From contig JAUSNO010000017.1 of assembly GCA_030645915.1 (NCBI GenBank), positions 248,001-312,000 of the forward strand: a DNA stretch of 64,000 bases. The letters run 5' to 3'. This document shows, piece after piece, positions 8,455-17,653 of this stretch (position 1 is its first letter; every line of letters begins with the position of its first letter). The notes under the pieces were generated by a model that searched no databases, was not told the origin of the DNA, and saw nothing but the letters and a program-made list of their open reading frames with translations. The position numbers and the translations under genes are program-made. The stretch is from Undibacterium sp. Its GTDB lineage: Bacteria > Pseudomonadota > Gammaproteobacteria > Burkholderiales > Burkholderiaceae_D.

Positions 8455-10089
8455 ATGGCAATTTCAGTTTCCCGTACTCCTATGTGGTGTCTGTTGCAGC
8501 AGCGCGCCAACAATATGCCAAGCCTGAAGGAATTATTTCAGTCTGATCCGCAACGCTTCACGCATTTCTCGGCGTCGGCTTGCGGCATCTTGCTCGATTA
8601 TTCCAAGCAAAGGATGGACACCACCGCCAAGCTCAATCTGCTGGCCTTGGCACGCCAGCAAGAAGTGGAATCACGCCGCGATGCGATGCTGCGCGGCGAG
8701 GCCATCAATCACACCGAAAACCGTGCGGTCCTGCATACGGTATTGCGTCTGCCAAAAGGCGAAGCGTTTAATCTCAATGGTGAAAATATCGCGGCCGATG
8801 TGCATCGCGTACTGGCGCAAATGCGCAGCTTCAGTGATGCCGTGCGTGAAGGACGCTGGCTGGGATACACCGGCAAGGCGATCCGCACGATTGTCAATAT
8901 CGGCATCGGTGGCTCGGATCTGGGGCCACAGATGGCCTGCATTGCCTTGGCGCCATGGTCGCAAAAAAATCTATCCTTACATTTTGTTTCTAATGTCGAC
9001 GGCCGCCATGTGGCTGATGCGCTCGCTAATGCCGATCCTGAAACGACCTTGTTCGTCGTCGCTTCTAAAACATTCGTGACGATGGAAACCCTGACCAACG
9101 CCAGAACCGCACGTGACTGGATGCTCAATCACGGCTGTCCTGAAGATCAGATCAGGCAGCACTTTGTCGCCCTCAGTACCAATGTGGAAGCCGCTGCCGA
9201 ATTCGGTATCGCACCGGAAAACGTCTTCCCGTTCTGGAACTGGGCTGGCGGCCGTTACTCCATGTGGAGCGCCATCGGCCTGTCGATTGCGTTGTATGTG
9301 GGTGCGGATCGCTTTGAAGAAATGCTGGCCGGTGCGCATGAGATGGACTTGCATTTTGCCCAGGCGCCGCTGGAAGAAAATTTGCCGGTATTGATGGCGC
9401 TGATCGGTGTCTGGAATATTAATTTCATGGGTTTGCAAGCCTTGTCGATTGCGCCTTACCATCAGCGCATGACGCGTTTGCCGGCCTATTTGCAGCAGCT
9501 GGAAATGGAAAGCAATGGCAAGTCGGTGACGCGTGAAGGCCAGCGCGTTGATTACACGACGTCACCGATCTTGTTTGGCGAAGCCGGTACCAATGGGCAG
9601 CACGCTTACTTCCAGTTATTGCATCAGGGCGCGACGATTATCCCTACCGATTTTATCGTGGTGGCGGAAGACGATGCCGGTTTGCCTGGGCATAACAAGG
9701 CTTTGCTGGCGAACTGTTTTGCCCAATCCAAGGCCATGGCCTTGGGTAAAAGCATGCAGGAAGTCAGGGCCGAGCTCGGTGATCTGCCGGAAAAAATGTT
9801 GGCGCCACGCGTGTTTGAAGGCAATCGCCCGACCTCGACTTTGCTGCTCGATTCACTCACGCCACGTTCCTTGGGTGCGCTGATCGCCCTGTATGAACAC
9901 AAGGTATTTGTGCAGTCTGTGATCTGGGAAATCAATGCTTTTGATCAGTGGGGCGTCGAGTTGGGTAAATCACTGGCGCAGCAATTGATCAGCCTGGATC
10001 CGGATGCCGTGAAAGAAGAATACGACAGTTCTACCCGCGGCTTGTTGCAAGCGATTCGTCGTCGCAATAAAACTGCCGTAGCTAAGTAG
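8455..10089 (+). CDS. pgi: Glucose-6-phosphate isomerase
   Basis: This 544-aa enzyme interconverts glucose-6-phosphate and fructose-6-phosphate. Motifs include NIGIGGSDLGPQM, VASKTFVTMETLTNA, VFPFWNWAGGRYSMWSAIGL and WGVELGKSLAQQ; the last two blocks correspond to the PGI signatures. The N-terminus (TPMWCLLQQRANNMPSLKELF) aligns with the start region of enterobacterial Pgi, which supports the ATG at 8455 although no clear ribosome-binding site precedes it. It follows eda by about 150 bp on the same strand, so it may have its own promoter. In an Entner-Doudoroff organism it recycles or supplies hexose phosphate. Confidence 0.97.
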   Translation: MAISVSRTPMWCLLQQRANNMPSLKELFQSDPQRFTHFSASACGILLDYSKQRMDTTAKLNLLALARQQEVESRRDAMLRGEAINHTENRAVLHTVLRLPKGEAFNLNGENIAADVHRVLAQMRSFSDAVREGRWLGYTGKAIRTIVNIGIGGSDLGPQMACIALAPWSQKNLSLHFVSNVDGRHVADALANADPETTLFVVASKTFVTMETLTNARTARDWMLNHGCPEDQIRQHFVALSTNVEAAAEFGIAPENVFPFWNWAGGRYSMWSAIGLSIALYVGADRFEEMLAGAHEMDLHFAQAPLEENLPVLMALIGVWNINFMGLQALSIAPYHQRMTRLPAYLQQLEMESNGKSVTREGQRVDYTTSPILFGEAGTNGQHAYFQLLHQGATIIPTDFIVVAEDDAGLPGHNKALLANCFAQSKAMALGKSMQEVRAELGDLPEKMLAPRVFEGNRPTSTLLLDSLTPRSLGALIALYEHKVFVQSVIWEINAFDQWGVELGKSLAQQLISLDPDAVKEEYDSSTRGLLQAIRRRNKTAVAK

Positions 10090-10198
10090 ATTCAATGTAG
10101 GCAGCTTCAAAGAGGGGGGCGGGCGATGAAATTGTCCGGCCCCGGCAAGATAATTTTTTTCATCCCGTGTTTTTTTCAGTGCCATAAAATTCTCCAGT

Positions 10199-12991
10199 AT
10201 GAATACTCATCTCTATACCAAAGTCGATCTAGCCGAAGACGATAAAGACCTCAGCCTGCGCGAAGATATTCGCCACCTGGGCCGCATACTGGGTGACACC
10301 GTGCGCAATCAGCACGGCGATCAGATTTTTGAATTGATCGAGCGTGTGCGTCAGAATTCCATCCGCTTTCGTCGCGATGCAGATCAGGCCGCACGTGCCG
10401 AACTGGAGTCCACGCTCGATACGCTGACCAATGACCAGACTACGCAAGTAATCCGCGCTTTCAGTTATTTTTCGCATCTGGTGAATCTGGCTGAAGATCA
10501 GCATCATGTGCGCCGCACCCGCGCGCATCAGATCGCCGGTTCTGCACCGCGCCGAGGCAGTCTGGCACACACCATAGAAGAGCTGTATCGAACGGGCCAT
10601 AACACGCAACAATTGCTGGAATTTTTTCAAACCGCTGAAGTGAGCCCGGTGCTGACGGCGCATCCGACGGAAGTGCAGCGCAAGAGTATCTTGAATTGCC
10701 AGATGGCGATCACACGTTTGCTTGATGAGCGTGATCGCATGCAATTGACACCAGAAGAATCTGTCGCCAACGAAGAGGCGATGCAACGTGCCGTGCTGAC
10801 CTTGTGGCAGACCCGCATGTTGCGCATGTCAAAATTGTCTGTGCTGGATGAAGTCGAAAATGGCCTGAGTTTTTACGATTACACCTTCCTGCGCGAGTTG
10901 CCGCACTTATATGCCGGGCTGGAAGATCTGTTGTCGAGTAAAGACGCAGCATCGAATGCCACTGTGCAGCAAATCGAATTGCCAAGTTTCATGAAAATGG
11001 GTAGCTGGATCGGTGGCGATCGTGATGGCAATCCATTCGTCACCGCCAGCGTGCTGGAAAAAACCCTGGCGATGCAAGCCACGCGCGCATTCAAATTTTA
11101 TCTCGATGAATTGCATACCTTGGGTTCGCAATTGTCGATGGCCACTTTGCTGGTGAATGTGTCAGTCGATTTGCAAGCGCTGGCAGAGAGTTCGCCCGAT
11201 CATTCGCCGCACCGGGCGGATGAACCTTATCGCCTGGCAGTGAGCGGTATTTACGCGCGCTTGGCCAGCACTTACAAACAATTGCTCGGGCTGGACCCTG
11301 CGATTCATGCCAGTGGTGACGCCGCGGCGTATGCCAGCGCCGAAGAGTTGGTCGCTGATCTTGATGTGATTCATCAGTCTTTATTTGATAACGGTTCTGC
11401 CGCCTTGACCCGCGGCCGCTTGCGTCATCTGCGCCGTGCGGTGCGCGTGTTTGGTTTCTATTTGGCGCCGGTTGATTTGCGCCAAAACTCCGACGTGCAT
11501 GAACGTGTGGTCGCCGAGTTATTGCAGGCGGCAAATCCAGCCGTGCATTATTTGGAGCTGAATGAAGAACAGCGTATCGCTATTCTGGTGGAAGAAATTA
11601 GCTCCTCACGCCCTTTGGCTTCACCGTATCTGACTTATTCAGAAGAGACGCAATCTGAACTGGCGATTTATCGTGGTGCCTGTACCGCGCAACAAAGATA
11701 CGGCAAAGGCGCGGTACCAAACTGCATCATCTCGAAAGCCGATGGCGTATCGGATATGCTGGAACTGGCTTTGCTGCTCAAGGAATCGGGCTTGCTGCAC
11801 CCGACCGAAGGACGCTTGGATGTCAATATCATCCCCCTGTTTGAAACCATAGGTGATTTGCAAGTCAGTGCGCCGGTGATGGATAGGCTGTTCGGCATTC
11901 CTGCCTATGCGCGCTTGCTGGCCAGTCGCGGCAATGCGCAGGAAGTGATGCTGGGTTATTCCGACAGTAACAAGGATGGCGGCTTCCTTACCTCCGGCTG
12001 GGAACTCTACAAAGCCGAACTGGATCTGGTCAAAGTGTTTGCCAACCATCAGATTCGCTTGCGCCTGTTTCATGGTCGCGGTGGCTCGGTCGGTCGCGGT
12101 GGTGGACCTAGCTTTCAGGCAATTCTGGCGCAACCCGCCGGTGCTGTGCAAGGGCAAATCCGTCTTACCGAGCAAGGCGAAGTCATCACGGCCAAATACG
12201 GCAATCCTGAAGTCGGCCGGCGTAATCTGGAAGTCTTGGCCGCCGCAACTATGGAAGCGAGCTTGCTGGCGCATACCGAAGCGGCACCGCGTCCCGAATT
12301 TTTATCGGCGATGGAAGAATTGTCCGATCACGCTTTCCGCGCTTACCGTCATCTGGTCTACGAGACCGAGGGCTTCGAGCAGTATTTCTGGGAATCGACC
12401 GTGATTTCAGAAATCGCTGGCCTGAACATAGGCAGCCGCCCAGCTTCGCGTAAAAAATCGACGGCGATTGAAGATTTAAGGGCGATTCCCTGGGTGTTCA
12501 GCTGGTCGCAATGTCGTTTGATGTTGCCGGGCTGGTTCGGTTTTGGCTCTGCGGTACAAAGTTACCTGAAGGCGCATCCGCAGGATGGCTTGCAAATATT
12601 GCGGGCGATGTTCAAGGACTGGTCGTTCTTCTCCACCGTTCTATCGAATATGGAAATGGTGTTGGCCAAGAGCGACATCGGTATCGCCAGCCGTTATGCA
12701 CAATTGGTCAAGGATGAGGCGCTGCGTGACAGTATCTTTCCTCGAATCAAGGGCGAACACGAAACGACCATTGAGGTATTGAAAGCCATTTCAGGCCAGG
12801 ATGAATTGCTGGCGGCAAATCCTTTGCTGAAACGATCCATCGTCAATCGTTTCCCTTACCTTTCACCGCTGAATCATGTTCAGGTGGAGTTGCTGGAACG
12901 CTATCGTCAAGGTGATCAGGATGAAAGAGTGCGGCGGGGCATACATCTATCGATCAACGGTATTGCGGCGGGTTTGCGCAATAGCGGTTGA
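10199..12991 (+). CDS. ppc: Phosphoenolpyruvate carboxylase
   Basis: This 930-aa enzyme carboxylates phosphoenolpyruvate to oxaloacetate, an anaplerotic reaction. The active-site histidine is H155 in [13 protein letters not shown]. Other signatures are [21 protein letters not shown], the glycine-rich [16 protein letters not shown], and the C-terminal [10 protein letters not shown] with the conserved terminal Gly. The length is typical of bacterial PEPC. It lies 109 bp after pgi in the same direction. The intervening sequence has no obvious terminator. Confidence 0.97.
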   Translation: MNTHLYTKVDLAEDDKDLSLREDIRHLGRILGDTVRNQHGDQIFELIERVRQNSIRFRRDADQAARAELESTLDTLTNDQTTQVIRAFSYFSHLVNLAEDQHHVRRTRAHQIAGSAPRRGSLAHTIEELYRTGHNTQQLLEFFQTAEVSPVLTAHPTEVQRKSILNCQMAITRLLDERDRMQLTPEESVANEEAMQRAVLTLWQTRMLRMSKLSVLDEVENGLSFYDYTFLRELPHLYAGLEDLLSSKDAASNATVQQIELPSFMKMGSWIGGDRDGNPFVTASVLEKTLAMQATRAFKFYLDELHTLGSQLSMATLLVNVSVDLQALAESSPDHSPHRADEPYRLAVSGIYARLASTYKQLLGLDPAIHASGDAAAYASAEELVADLDVIHQSLFDNGSAALTRGRLRHLRRAVRVFGFYLAPVDLRQNSDVHERVVAELLQAANPAVHYLELNEEQRIAILVEEISSSRPLASPYLTYSEETQSELAIYRGACTAQQRYGKGAVPNCIISKADGVSDMLELALLLKESGLLHPTEGRLDVNIIPLFETIGDLQVSAPVMDRLFGIPAYARLLASRGNAQEVMLGYSDSNKDGGFLTSGWELYKAELDLVKVFANHQIRLRLFHGRGGSVGRGGGPSFQAILAQPAGAVQGQIRLTEQGEVITAKYGNPEVGRRNLEVLAAATMEASLLAHTEAAPRPEFLSAMEELSDHAFRAYRHLVYETEGFEQYFWESTVISEIAGLNIGSRPASRKKSTAIEDLRAIPWVFSWSQCRLMLPGWFGFGSAVQSYLKAHPQDGLQILRAMFKDWSFFSTVLSNMEMVLAKSDIGIASRYAQLVKDEALRDSIFPRIKGEHETTIEVLKAISGQDELLAANPLLKRSIVNRFPYLSPLNHVQVELLERYRQGDQDERVRRGIHLSINGIAAGLRNSG

Positions 12992-13098
12992 TCGGGAATT
13001 CATACTGAGTGGAGTATTGTAATTTCTCGCAATGTTGGCGGGCGCTATAATGGCATTTTTTGGTTATACTCCCCTCAACATTGTTTATGGTGAAAATT

Positions 13099-13629
13099 AT
13101 GGTTTCGCAATTGCTGGGTGTGGTCGGCTGGTCTGGTAGCGGCAAAACAACTTTACTGGAATATTTGCTTTCTCATCTGTCCGCGCAGGGCAAGATAGTG
13201 AATGTAGTCAAGCACAGCCATCACGATATTATTCTAGAGCCAGCTCACAAGGATAGCGCCCGTTTGCGTGCTGCAGGTGCGGCTGAAGTGTTGTTGTCAT
13301 CCCCTCATCGTTTTGCCTTGGTGCATGAATTGCGCGAAGCAATCGAACCTTCTTTGTCTGAATTGCTTCTACGTCTGGCACCTGCGGATCTTACTTTAGT
13401 CGAGGGCTATAAGTGGGAAGCCATTGCCAAGCTGGAAGTCCACCGGCCTTCTATTGGCAAGCCTGCAATTTACCTGGAAGACAAGCATATTGTCGCCGTC
13501 GCTTCTGATGTCTGTGCGCCACCAGATCTGCCACAAGGTGTGATCTGGCTGGATCTGAATAAGCCGGAAATCGTCCTGCAATGGCTATTAACGGCGATGG
13601 AAAAAAATTTATTCTTGACCCATCCCTAA
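13099..13629 (+). CDS. mobB: Molybdopterin-guanine dinucleotide biosynthesis protein B
   Basis: With the ATG at 13099 ([18 protein letters not shown]) this is a 176-aa P-loop GTPase. A GGTGA ribosome-binding site precedes that codon; the longer frame uses TTG and adds unconserved residues. Walker A is GWSGSGKTT (residues 10-18), followed by [11 protein letters not shown] and [20 protein letters not shown], typical of MobB. The protein assists attachment of GMP to molybdopterin. No other molybdenum cofactor genes are adjacent, so it stands alone here. Confidence 0.9.
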   Translation: MVSQLLGVVGWSGSGKTTLLEYLLSHLSAQGKIVNVVKHSHHDIILEPAHKDSARLRAAGAAEVLLSSPHRFALVHELREAIEPSLSELLLRLAPADLTLVEGYKWEAIAKLEVHRPSIGKPAIYLEDKHIVAVASDVCAPPDLPQGVIWLDLNKPEIVLQWLLTAMEKNLFLTHP

Positions 13630-13692
13630 AAAATCCTAAAGAACCCTGTATTTGAGTCGTTACTAATAATGTAGATGATAAGGAGAACTGCG

Positions 13693-13893
13693 ATGGACGT
13701 TACAGGTATAGCAAGTGTGGCAACAACATTAGCCGATGTAGGTACAAGTCAAGCGGTAAGTATTGCCGTATTGAAAAAAGCGATCGATATTAGTGCTGAG
13801 AGTGCGACTGCACTGATTGAAGCGATTCCTGATAATAAATCAATACAGAATCTGCCTGCAAACCTTGGCCGGAACATCAATACGACAGCCTGA
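13693..13893 (+). CDS. YjfB-family putative motility protein
   Basis: A 66-aa protein starting MDVTGIASVATTLADVGTS, preceded by a good AAGGAG ribosome-binding site six bases before the ATG. The pattern (short N-terminus, TLADV, QAVSIAVLKKAIDISAESATALIEAI) matches the YjfB family, found in many motile bacteria and annotated as putative motility proteins without a proven function. No flagellar genes are adjacent. A strong terminator follows directly, so the gene is probably monocistronic. The family assignment is from memory of the motif pattern. Confidence 0.72.
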   Translation: MDVTGIASVATTLADVGTSQAVSIAVLKKAIDISAESATALIEAIPDNKSIQNLPANLGRNINTTA

Positions 13894-13917
13894 ATTTAGC
13901 TTATTTTTTTTCAAATG

Positions 13918-13950
13918 ACAGCGCTACAATCGTAGCGCTGTTTTGTTTTG
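13918..13950 (+). terminator. Intrinsic terminator after the YjfB-like gene
   Basis: A perfect 10-bp stem ACAGCGCTAC/GTAGCGCTGT with an AATC tetraloop is followed by TTTTGTTTTG. Confidence 0.88.
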
Positions 13951-14005
13951 TGCTGACAATGAGAGATAATTCGAATTCTTAAATTATCGAGCAAAAGGAA
14001 GTGGT

Positions 14006-14434
14006 ATGACGCAAATCGTATGGGGCTGGTCGGAAAGACTTCGTTCAAATTACGCGCCCATGGATGAAACACATAAAGAATTCGTTACTTTGTGCGCAGC
14101 ATTGTCAGAAGATCAAGCAGATACTTTTCTAACGCGTCTGGATGCACTCATTGCCCACTCGATTGACCATTTTGAGCAGGAAAATCAATGGATGCTTGAA
14201 ACAGGTTTTCCTCCGGCTGCTTGCCACCAGAGAGAGCATGACACGGTGCTGGAAGTCATGATTGAAGTCAGAAGGCGCGTTGAGTCGGGCGAAGCAGATC
14301 TGGGGCAACGATTGGCAGAAGAAATGCCCTTATGGTTTGAACATCATGTCGATACGATGGACAATATGCTGGCGCAATTTATGGTTAAAGAAGCCTTAAC
14401 AACCGTCCCGGCAATTGCGCCAGCCGAACTCTAA
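14006..14434 (+). CDS. Bacteriohemerythrin
   Basis: This 142-aa single-domain hemerythrin binds O2 at a non-haem di-iron site. All ligand blocks are present: MDETHKEF, LIAHSIDHFEQENQWM, CHQREHDTVL and WFEHHVDTMDN. It is soluble and has no fused signalling domain. An AAAGGAAG ribosome-binding site precedes the ATG. Likely roles are oxygen storage, delivery or sensing in a microaerobic-tolerant cell. The stop codon overlaps by 4 bp the convergent stop of the S4 gene. Confidence 0.9.
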   Translation: MTQIVWGWSERLRSNYAPMDETHKEFVTLCAALSEDQADTFLTRLDALIAHSIDHFEQENQWMLETGFPPAACHQREHDTVLEVMIEVRRRVESGEADLGQRLAEEMPLWFEHHVDTMDNMLAQFMVKEALTTVPAIAPAEL

Positions 14435-14649
14435 GCAGCTTGAACTTTAATTGATACGTCACCAAGGGTAACTACCTGACCCGCACGAATCTTTGCGGTC
14501 TTGCGTAGTTCCTGCTTGCCATCGACCTTGACTGCGCCGCCAGCAACAATGACTTTGCCTGCGCCGCCACTATCACACAGTCCGACCAGTTTTAATAACT
14601 GGTTAACTTCTACATACTCTCCATCGAGAGTAAATGACAATTTTTGCAT
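14431..14649 (-). CDS. S4-domain RNA-binding protein (YbcJ-like)
   Basis: With the start at MQKLSFTLDGEYVEVNQLLK the protein is 72 aa and is almost entirely an S4 RNA-binding domain (VEVNQLLKLVGLCDSGGAGKVIVAGGAVKVDGK, where V-x-V-D-G-K is typical). It resembles E. coli YbcJ, a ribosome-associated small protein. Eighteen residues encoded further upstream are not typical of the family, which supports the internal start. It is convergent with the hemerythrin gene. Confidence 0.85.
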   Translation of the reverse strand: MQKLSFTLDGEYVEVNQLLKLVGLCDSGGAGKVIVAGGAVKVDGKQELRKTAKIRAGQVVTLGDVSIKVQAA

Positions 14650-14802
14650 AAGATTCCAATGCGAATTTTTAAATTTGACGAGTGAGGAGTATACATTATC
14701 CATATCAAAACACGGCTTTTCATAAAAGGTGAAATTTCATTTTTTATCCAGCTTGTCGATTTTTAGAAAAACAAAAAAGAGAGGAAAATTGTTAAAAAAA
14801 AG

Positions 14803-14830
14803 TGTAAGGTAATTCCGCTGTGATCGACTA
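14803..14830 (+). promoter_or_regulatory. Candidate ECF-sigma promoter of the bufferin operon
   Basis: TGTAAGG at 14803-14809 and CGACTA at 14825-14830 are separated by 15 bases. ECF-type promoters often have a -35 with a GTAA core and a -10 starting CG. Bufferin operons in other proteobacteria are commonly under ECF sigma factors, but no ECF gene is in this window. The distance to the precursor start (about 60 bp) is suitable. Motif-level inference only. Confidence 0.3.
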
Positions 14831-14892
14831 CTTGCTGTAGTTCGAGTGAGGTGCCCTATGGGGGTAATTTTTATCTTATTAAGGAGATGGTT

Positions 14893-15147
14893 ATGAGTAA
14901 TAAAGCATTGGTAGCAGTGGCATTAGCTGGCTTGTTGGGTTCTACTATGGCGATGGCAGCTGATCCTGTCAAAACAGAAAAATGCTACGGCGTAGCCAAG
15001 GCAGGTCAAAATGATTGCGCTACAAAAAACGGTACGCATTCATGTGCAGGGCAAGCTAAAAAAGATATGGACCCGAATGAATGGAAAAAAGTACCTGCCG
15101 GCACTTGTGAAAAAATGGGCGGAAAAATGGAAGCGCCTAAAGCTTAA
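14893..15147 (+). CDS. bufA: DUF2282 bufferin precursor (BufA1-like)
   Basis: This 84-aa protein has a Sec signal peptide ([20 protein letters not shown], predicted cleavage after AMA near residue 22) and a small mature region with four cysteines at 31, 42, 51 and 72 ([35 protein letters not shown]). This is the DUF2282 pattern, also known as GigP in metal-stressed bacteria. In characterised bufferins, Cys residues are oxidatively modified by the MNIO enzyme and the exported product binds copper. An AAGGAG site six bases before the ATG supports this start over an ATG two codons earlier. It leads a four-gene unit with bufB, bufC and a DoxX gene. Confidence 0.9.
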   Translation: MSNKALVAVALAGLLGSTMAMAADPVKTEKCYGVAKAGQNDCATKNGTHSCAGQAKKDMDPNEWKKVPAGTCEKMGGKMEAPKA

Positions 15148-15160
15148 TTCCTGAGCATAC

Positions 15161-16048
15161 GTGACCCAGCTTATTTCCGCGTATCCGCTACGCAAATCTG
15201 CCACTAACCTGTGTACTCTGCATGGTAACGGGGTGGGTTTGCGTAGCCAGCATTACCGGGATTTTTTGATTGCGCCAGTGCCAGTCGATTGGCTGGAAGT
15301 GCATTCGGAAAATTATTTTGGTGATGGAGGATATGATCTGCATGTGCTGCAACAGCTACGCCGTGATTATCCTTTAAGTTTGCATGGAGTTGGTCTGGGT
15401 CTTGGTTCAGCCCAAGGTTTTTCTACATTGCATGTAGAAAAATTAAAGCGACTGGTTGACCGCACAGAACCATCCCTGGTATCTGAACATTTATGTTGGG
15501 GTAGTGTCGCAGGACGACACTTGAATGACCTGCTGCCGCTGCCCTTGACCCAGGAAGCGTTCAACCTTGTCTGCAATCGCGTTGAGCAATTGCAGGACGT
15601 TTTAAAACGTCAGGTATTGATCGAAAATGTATCGACTTATGTCCGCTTTAATGAAGATAGCATGTCGGAGACTCAATTTTTAGTGCAGCTGGCAAAGCGA
15701 AGTGGCTGCGGTATTTTGCTTGATGTGAATAATCTATTCGTTAATCAATGTAACCATGGTGAAGATGCCAGAGCTGCACTCGAAGGTTTTGCCGAACTTC
15801 GGCAAGGAAGCATAGGAGAAATTCATATTGCCGGACATTTGCACACGCCCGACTGCGTCATTGATAATCACGGAAGCCGGATTGATCCGCAGGTCTGGTC
15901 GTTATATCAAGAAGCCTGTTTTTTGTTAGGCTCGGAAATTCCTACATTGGTTGAATGGGATACAGATATACCCGCGTTGGAAGTATTGCTCGAAGAGGCA
16001 TTCAAGGTGGAGCAATACCGCATCCTGGCCAGGAATAAGATTGGATAA
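15161..16048 (+). CDS. bufB: DUF692 multinuclear non-haem iron enzyme (BufB-like MNIO)
   Basis: This 295-aa protein has the TIM-barrel motifs of DUF692: [81 protein letters not shown] and [11 protein letters not shown]. The His, Glu, Asp and Asn residues in these blocks are the expected iron ligands. MNIO enzymes modify cysteines of RiPP precursors, and the substrate here is presumably the DUF2282 protein encoded 13 bp upstream. The start is a GTG. Its partner, bufC, overlaps its 3' end. Confidence 0.9.
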   Translation: MTQLISAYPLRKSATNLCTLHGNGVGLRSQHYRDFLIAPVPVDWLEVHSENYFGDGGYDLHVLQQLRRDYPLSLHGVGLGLGSAQGFSTLHVEKLKRLVDRTEPSLVSEHLCWGSVAGRHLNDLLPLPLTQEAFNLVCNRVEQLQDVLKRQVLIENVSTYVRFNEDSMSETQFLVQLAKRSGCGILLDVNNLFVNQCNHGEDARAALEGFAELRQGSIGEIHIAGHLHTPDCVIDNHGSRIDPQVWSLYQEACFLLGSEIPTLVEWDTDIPALEVLLEEAFKVEQYRILARNKIG

Positions 16049-16859
16049 GGCAGCTCTATCCCTGACTATAATTCAGCAGCGTTTCGCACAGGCGCTGTTG
16101 AATGTTGATCTAGTCGAGCGGACGTTGCCGCTATTTGCGGCATCAACCTCTTCCCTGGATGCCCGCATGGCATTTTATCGTGGCAATCTGGCCTCGGTTT
16201 GGTCTGGCGCATTGGCTAATGCCTACCCCGTATTATTGCAATTGGTCGGTGCTGAATTCTTTGCACAGATGGCACGCGCTTATGGACAAGCTTATCCCTC
16301 ACAACTAGGCGATCTTAATCATTTTGGTAGTGAGTTGCCGCAGTTTTTAGCGAATGCGCCGATGATGGCTGATTATCCTTATTTTGTGGATGTTGCCGCG
16401 CTGGAGTGGAAAGTGCATCGTGCTTATTATGCGGCAGATGCCGATATCTTTACTTTACCTGCTCTGATTGCCTGTGCGGGAGATAAGTTGCAAAGCGTTT
16501 GCCTGAATTGGCATCCGGCTTCCCGGTTGCACGAATCAGATAATGCAAGCGTACCAGTCTGGTTAGCACATCAAGCTAGTGATGACGAACGCAAACAGTT
16601 TAGTTTGTCCGACAGCAGTTATGGTCTTATTACGCGTCCTGAGTGGCATGTCTCGGTACTGCCACTGAGTTGGCCAGCATTTCAGGCGCTGAACGCCCTT
16701 TCGCAACAAAAAACCTTAGGTGAAGCGTTGGAAATAGCACTGGCTTTAGATTCTCAATTTGATATTCCCGGTCAACTCAATGCCTGGTTTTCTGCAGGGG
16801 CTTTTTCTGGTATCGATTGCAGCGGGAAAGTGTGTCCTGATTTTATACAAGGTAGTTGA
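16041..16859 (+). CDS. bufC: DUF2063 protein, MNIO partner (BufC-like)
   Basis: About 272 aa if translation begins at the TTG at 16041 ([19 protein letters not shown]). This codon follows an AGGA site and overlaps the bufB stop by 8 bp. The longer frame from 15951 is only the bufB sequence read in another frame. DUF2063 features are the N-terminal [49 protein letters not shown] and [21 protein letters not shown]. Such proteins bind the precursor leader and assist the MNIO enzyme. Translational coupling to bufB is likely. The exact start is uncertain. Confidence 0.85.
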   Translation: MDKAALSLTIIQQRFAQALLNVDLVERTLPLFAASTSSLDARMAFYRGNLASVWSGALANAYPVLLQLVGAEFFAQMARAYGQAYPSQLGDLNHFGSELPQFLANAPMMADYPYFVDVAALEWKVHRAYYAADADIFTLPALIACAGDKLQSVCLNWHPASRLHESDNASVPVWLAHQASDDERKQFSLSDSSYGLITRPEWHVSVLPLSWPAFQALNALSQQKTLGEALEIALALDSQFDIPGQLNAWFSAGAFSGIDCSGKVCPDFIQGS

Positions 16860-16882
16860 AATCAATTTTTGGGGGTACTGGA

Positions 16883-17353
16883 ATGAATTTCTTTTTGCGA
16901 CTACACGGTTTGAGTAGCCGTTTCGATCATTTGCTAAATGATTGGGGTAGGACTGTGCTTGGATTGATACTGCGGTTGTTTGTTGCCTGGCAATTTCTCA
17001 AGGCGGGACTACTTAAGGCGAAAGATTGGGATAGCACGCTCTCCTTGTTTCGGGAGGAATACAGCGTTCCTTTACTGTCACCGGAAATTGCCGCGCTGTT
17101 AGGTGCAGGCGGGGAGTTGTTTTTTCCTATTTTGTTGATGTTGGGGCTATTTTCCCGGCCTGCTGCGTTGGGATTGTTTGTGATAAATGCAATGGCAGTC
17201 ATTTCCTATCCCCAACTATGGACATTCGAATGTCCTGCCGCGATCAATGATCATTTTTACTGGGGCATTTTGTTATTGGTGTTGGTCGTGATTGGTCCAG
17301 GTAAGATGGCTGTGGATCAATGGTTAAAAAAAATGTCTGTCAGATCGCAATAA
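16883..17353 (+). CDS. bufD: DoxX-family membrane protein of the bufferin operon
   Basis: This 156-aa protein has about four membrane helices (VLGLILRLFVAWQFLKAGLLK, LLGAGGELFFPILLMLGLF, AALGLFVINAMAVISY, WGILLLVLVVIG), as in the DoxX/DoxD family (GigT in gold-induced operons). The ATG at 16883 follows a GGGGG(T) site, and the upstream TTG at 16856 is less likely. It closes the bufferin operon and has been proposed to serve membrane redox steps or metal handling, though its function is not settled. A terminator lies about 110 bp downstream. Confidence 0.87.
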   Translation: MNFFLRLHGLSSRFDHLLNDWGRTVLGLILRLFVAWQFLKAGLLKAKDWDSTLSLFREEYSVPLLSPEIAALLGAGGELFFPILLMLGLFSRPAALGLFVINAMAVISYPQLWTFECPAAINDHFYWGILLLVLVVIGPGKMAVDQWLKKMSVRSQ

Positions 17354-17463
17354 AATAATGAGTATTTGTCGTTAGTGATTACGTGGTTGTTATTTATAAA
17401 GCTGGGATCACTTGATGGCAAGTTCAAAAAACAATAATCAATATTGTTTTTATGCTATTGGCC

Positions 17464-17503
17464 ACGCACTCTGGATTTGATTCCAGCAGTGCGTTGTTTT
17501 TTT
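17464..17503 (+). terminator. Intrinsic terminator after the bufferin operon
   Basis: A stem pairs ACGCACT(CTGGA) with (TCCAG)CAGTGCGT, with a small internal bulge, and is followed by a T-run (17495-17503). The rest of the 300-bp gap to the GDSL gene (17354-17653) is AT-rich and shows no gene. Confidence 0.8.
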
Positions 17504-17653
17504 AAAGAGTATTTACTCTAAATTGTATTTTTCTCTATTCAGGGTATTTACCAAATGACATACTATTCGCTAAGTTTTAGAACGCTCGTTTCTTTTTTAC
17601 ATTGGTACGAGACTGTTTGTAACTTACATAATATCTTTCAATAGGAGACAAGA

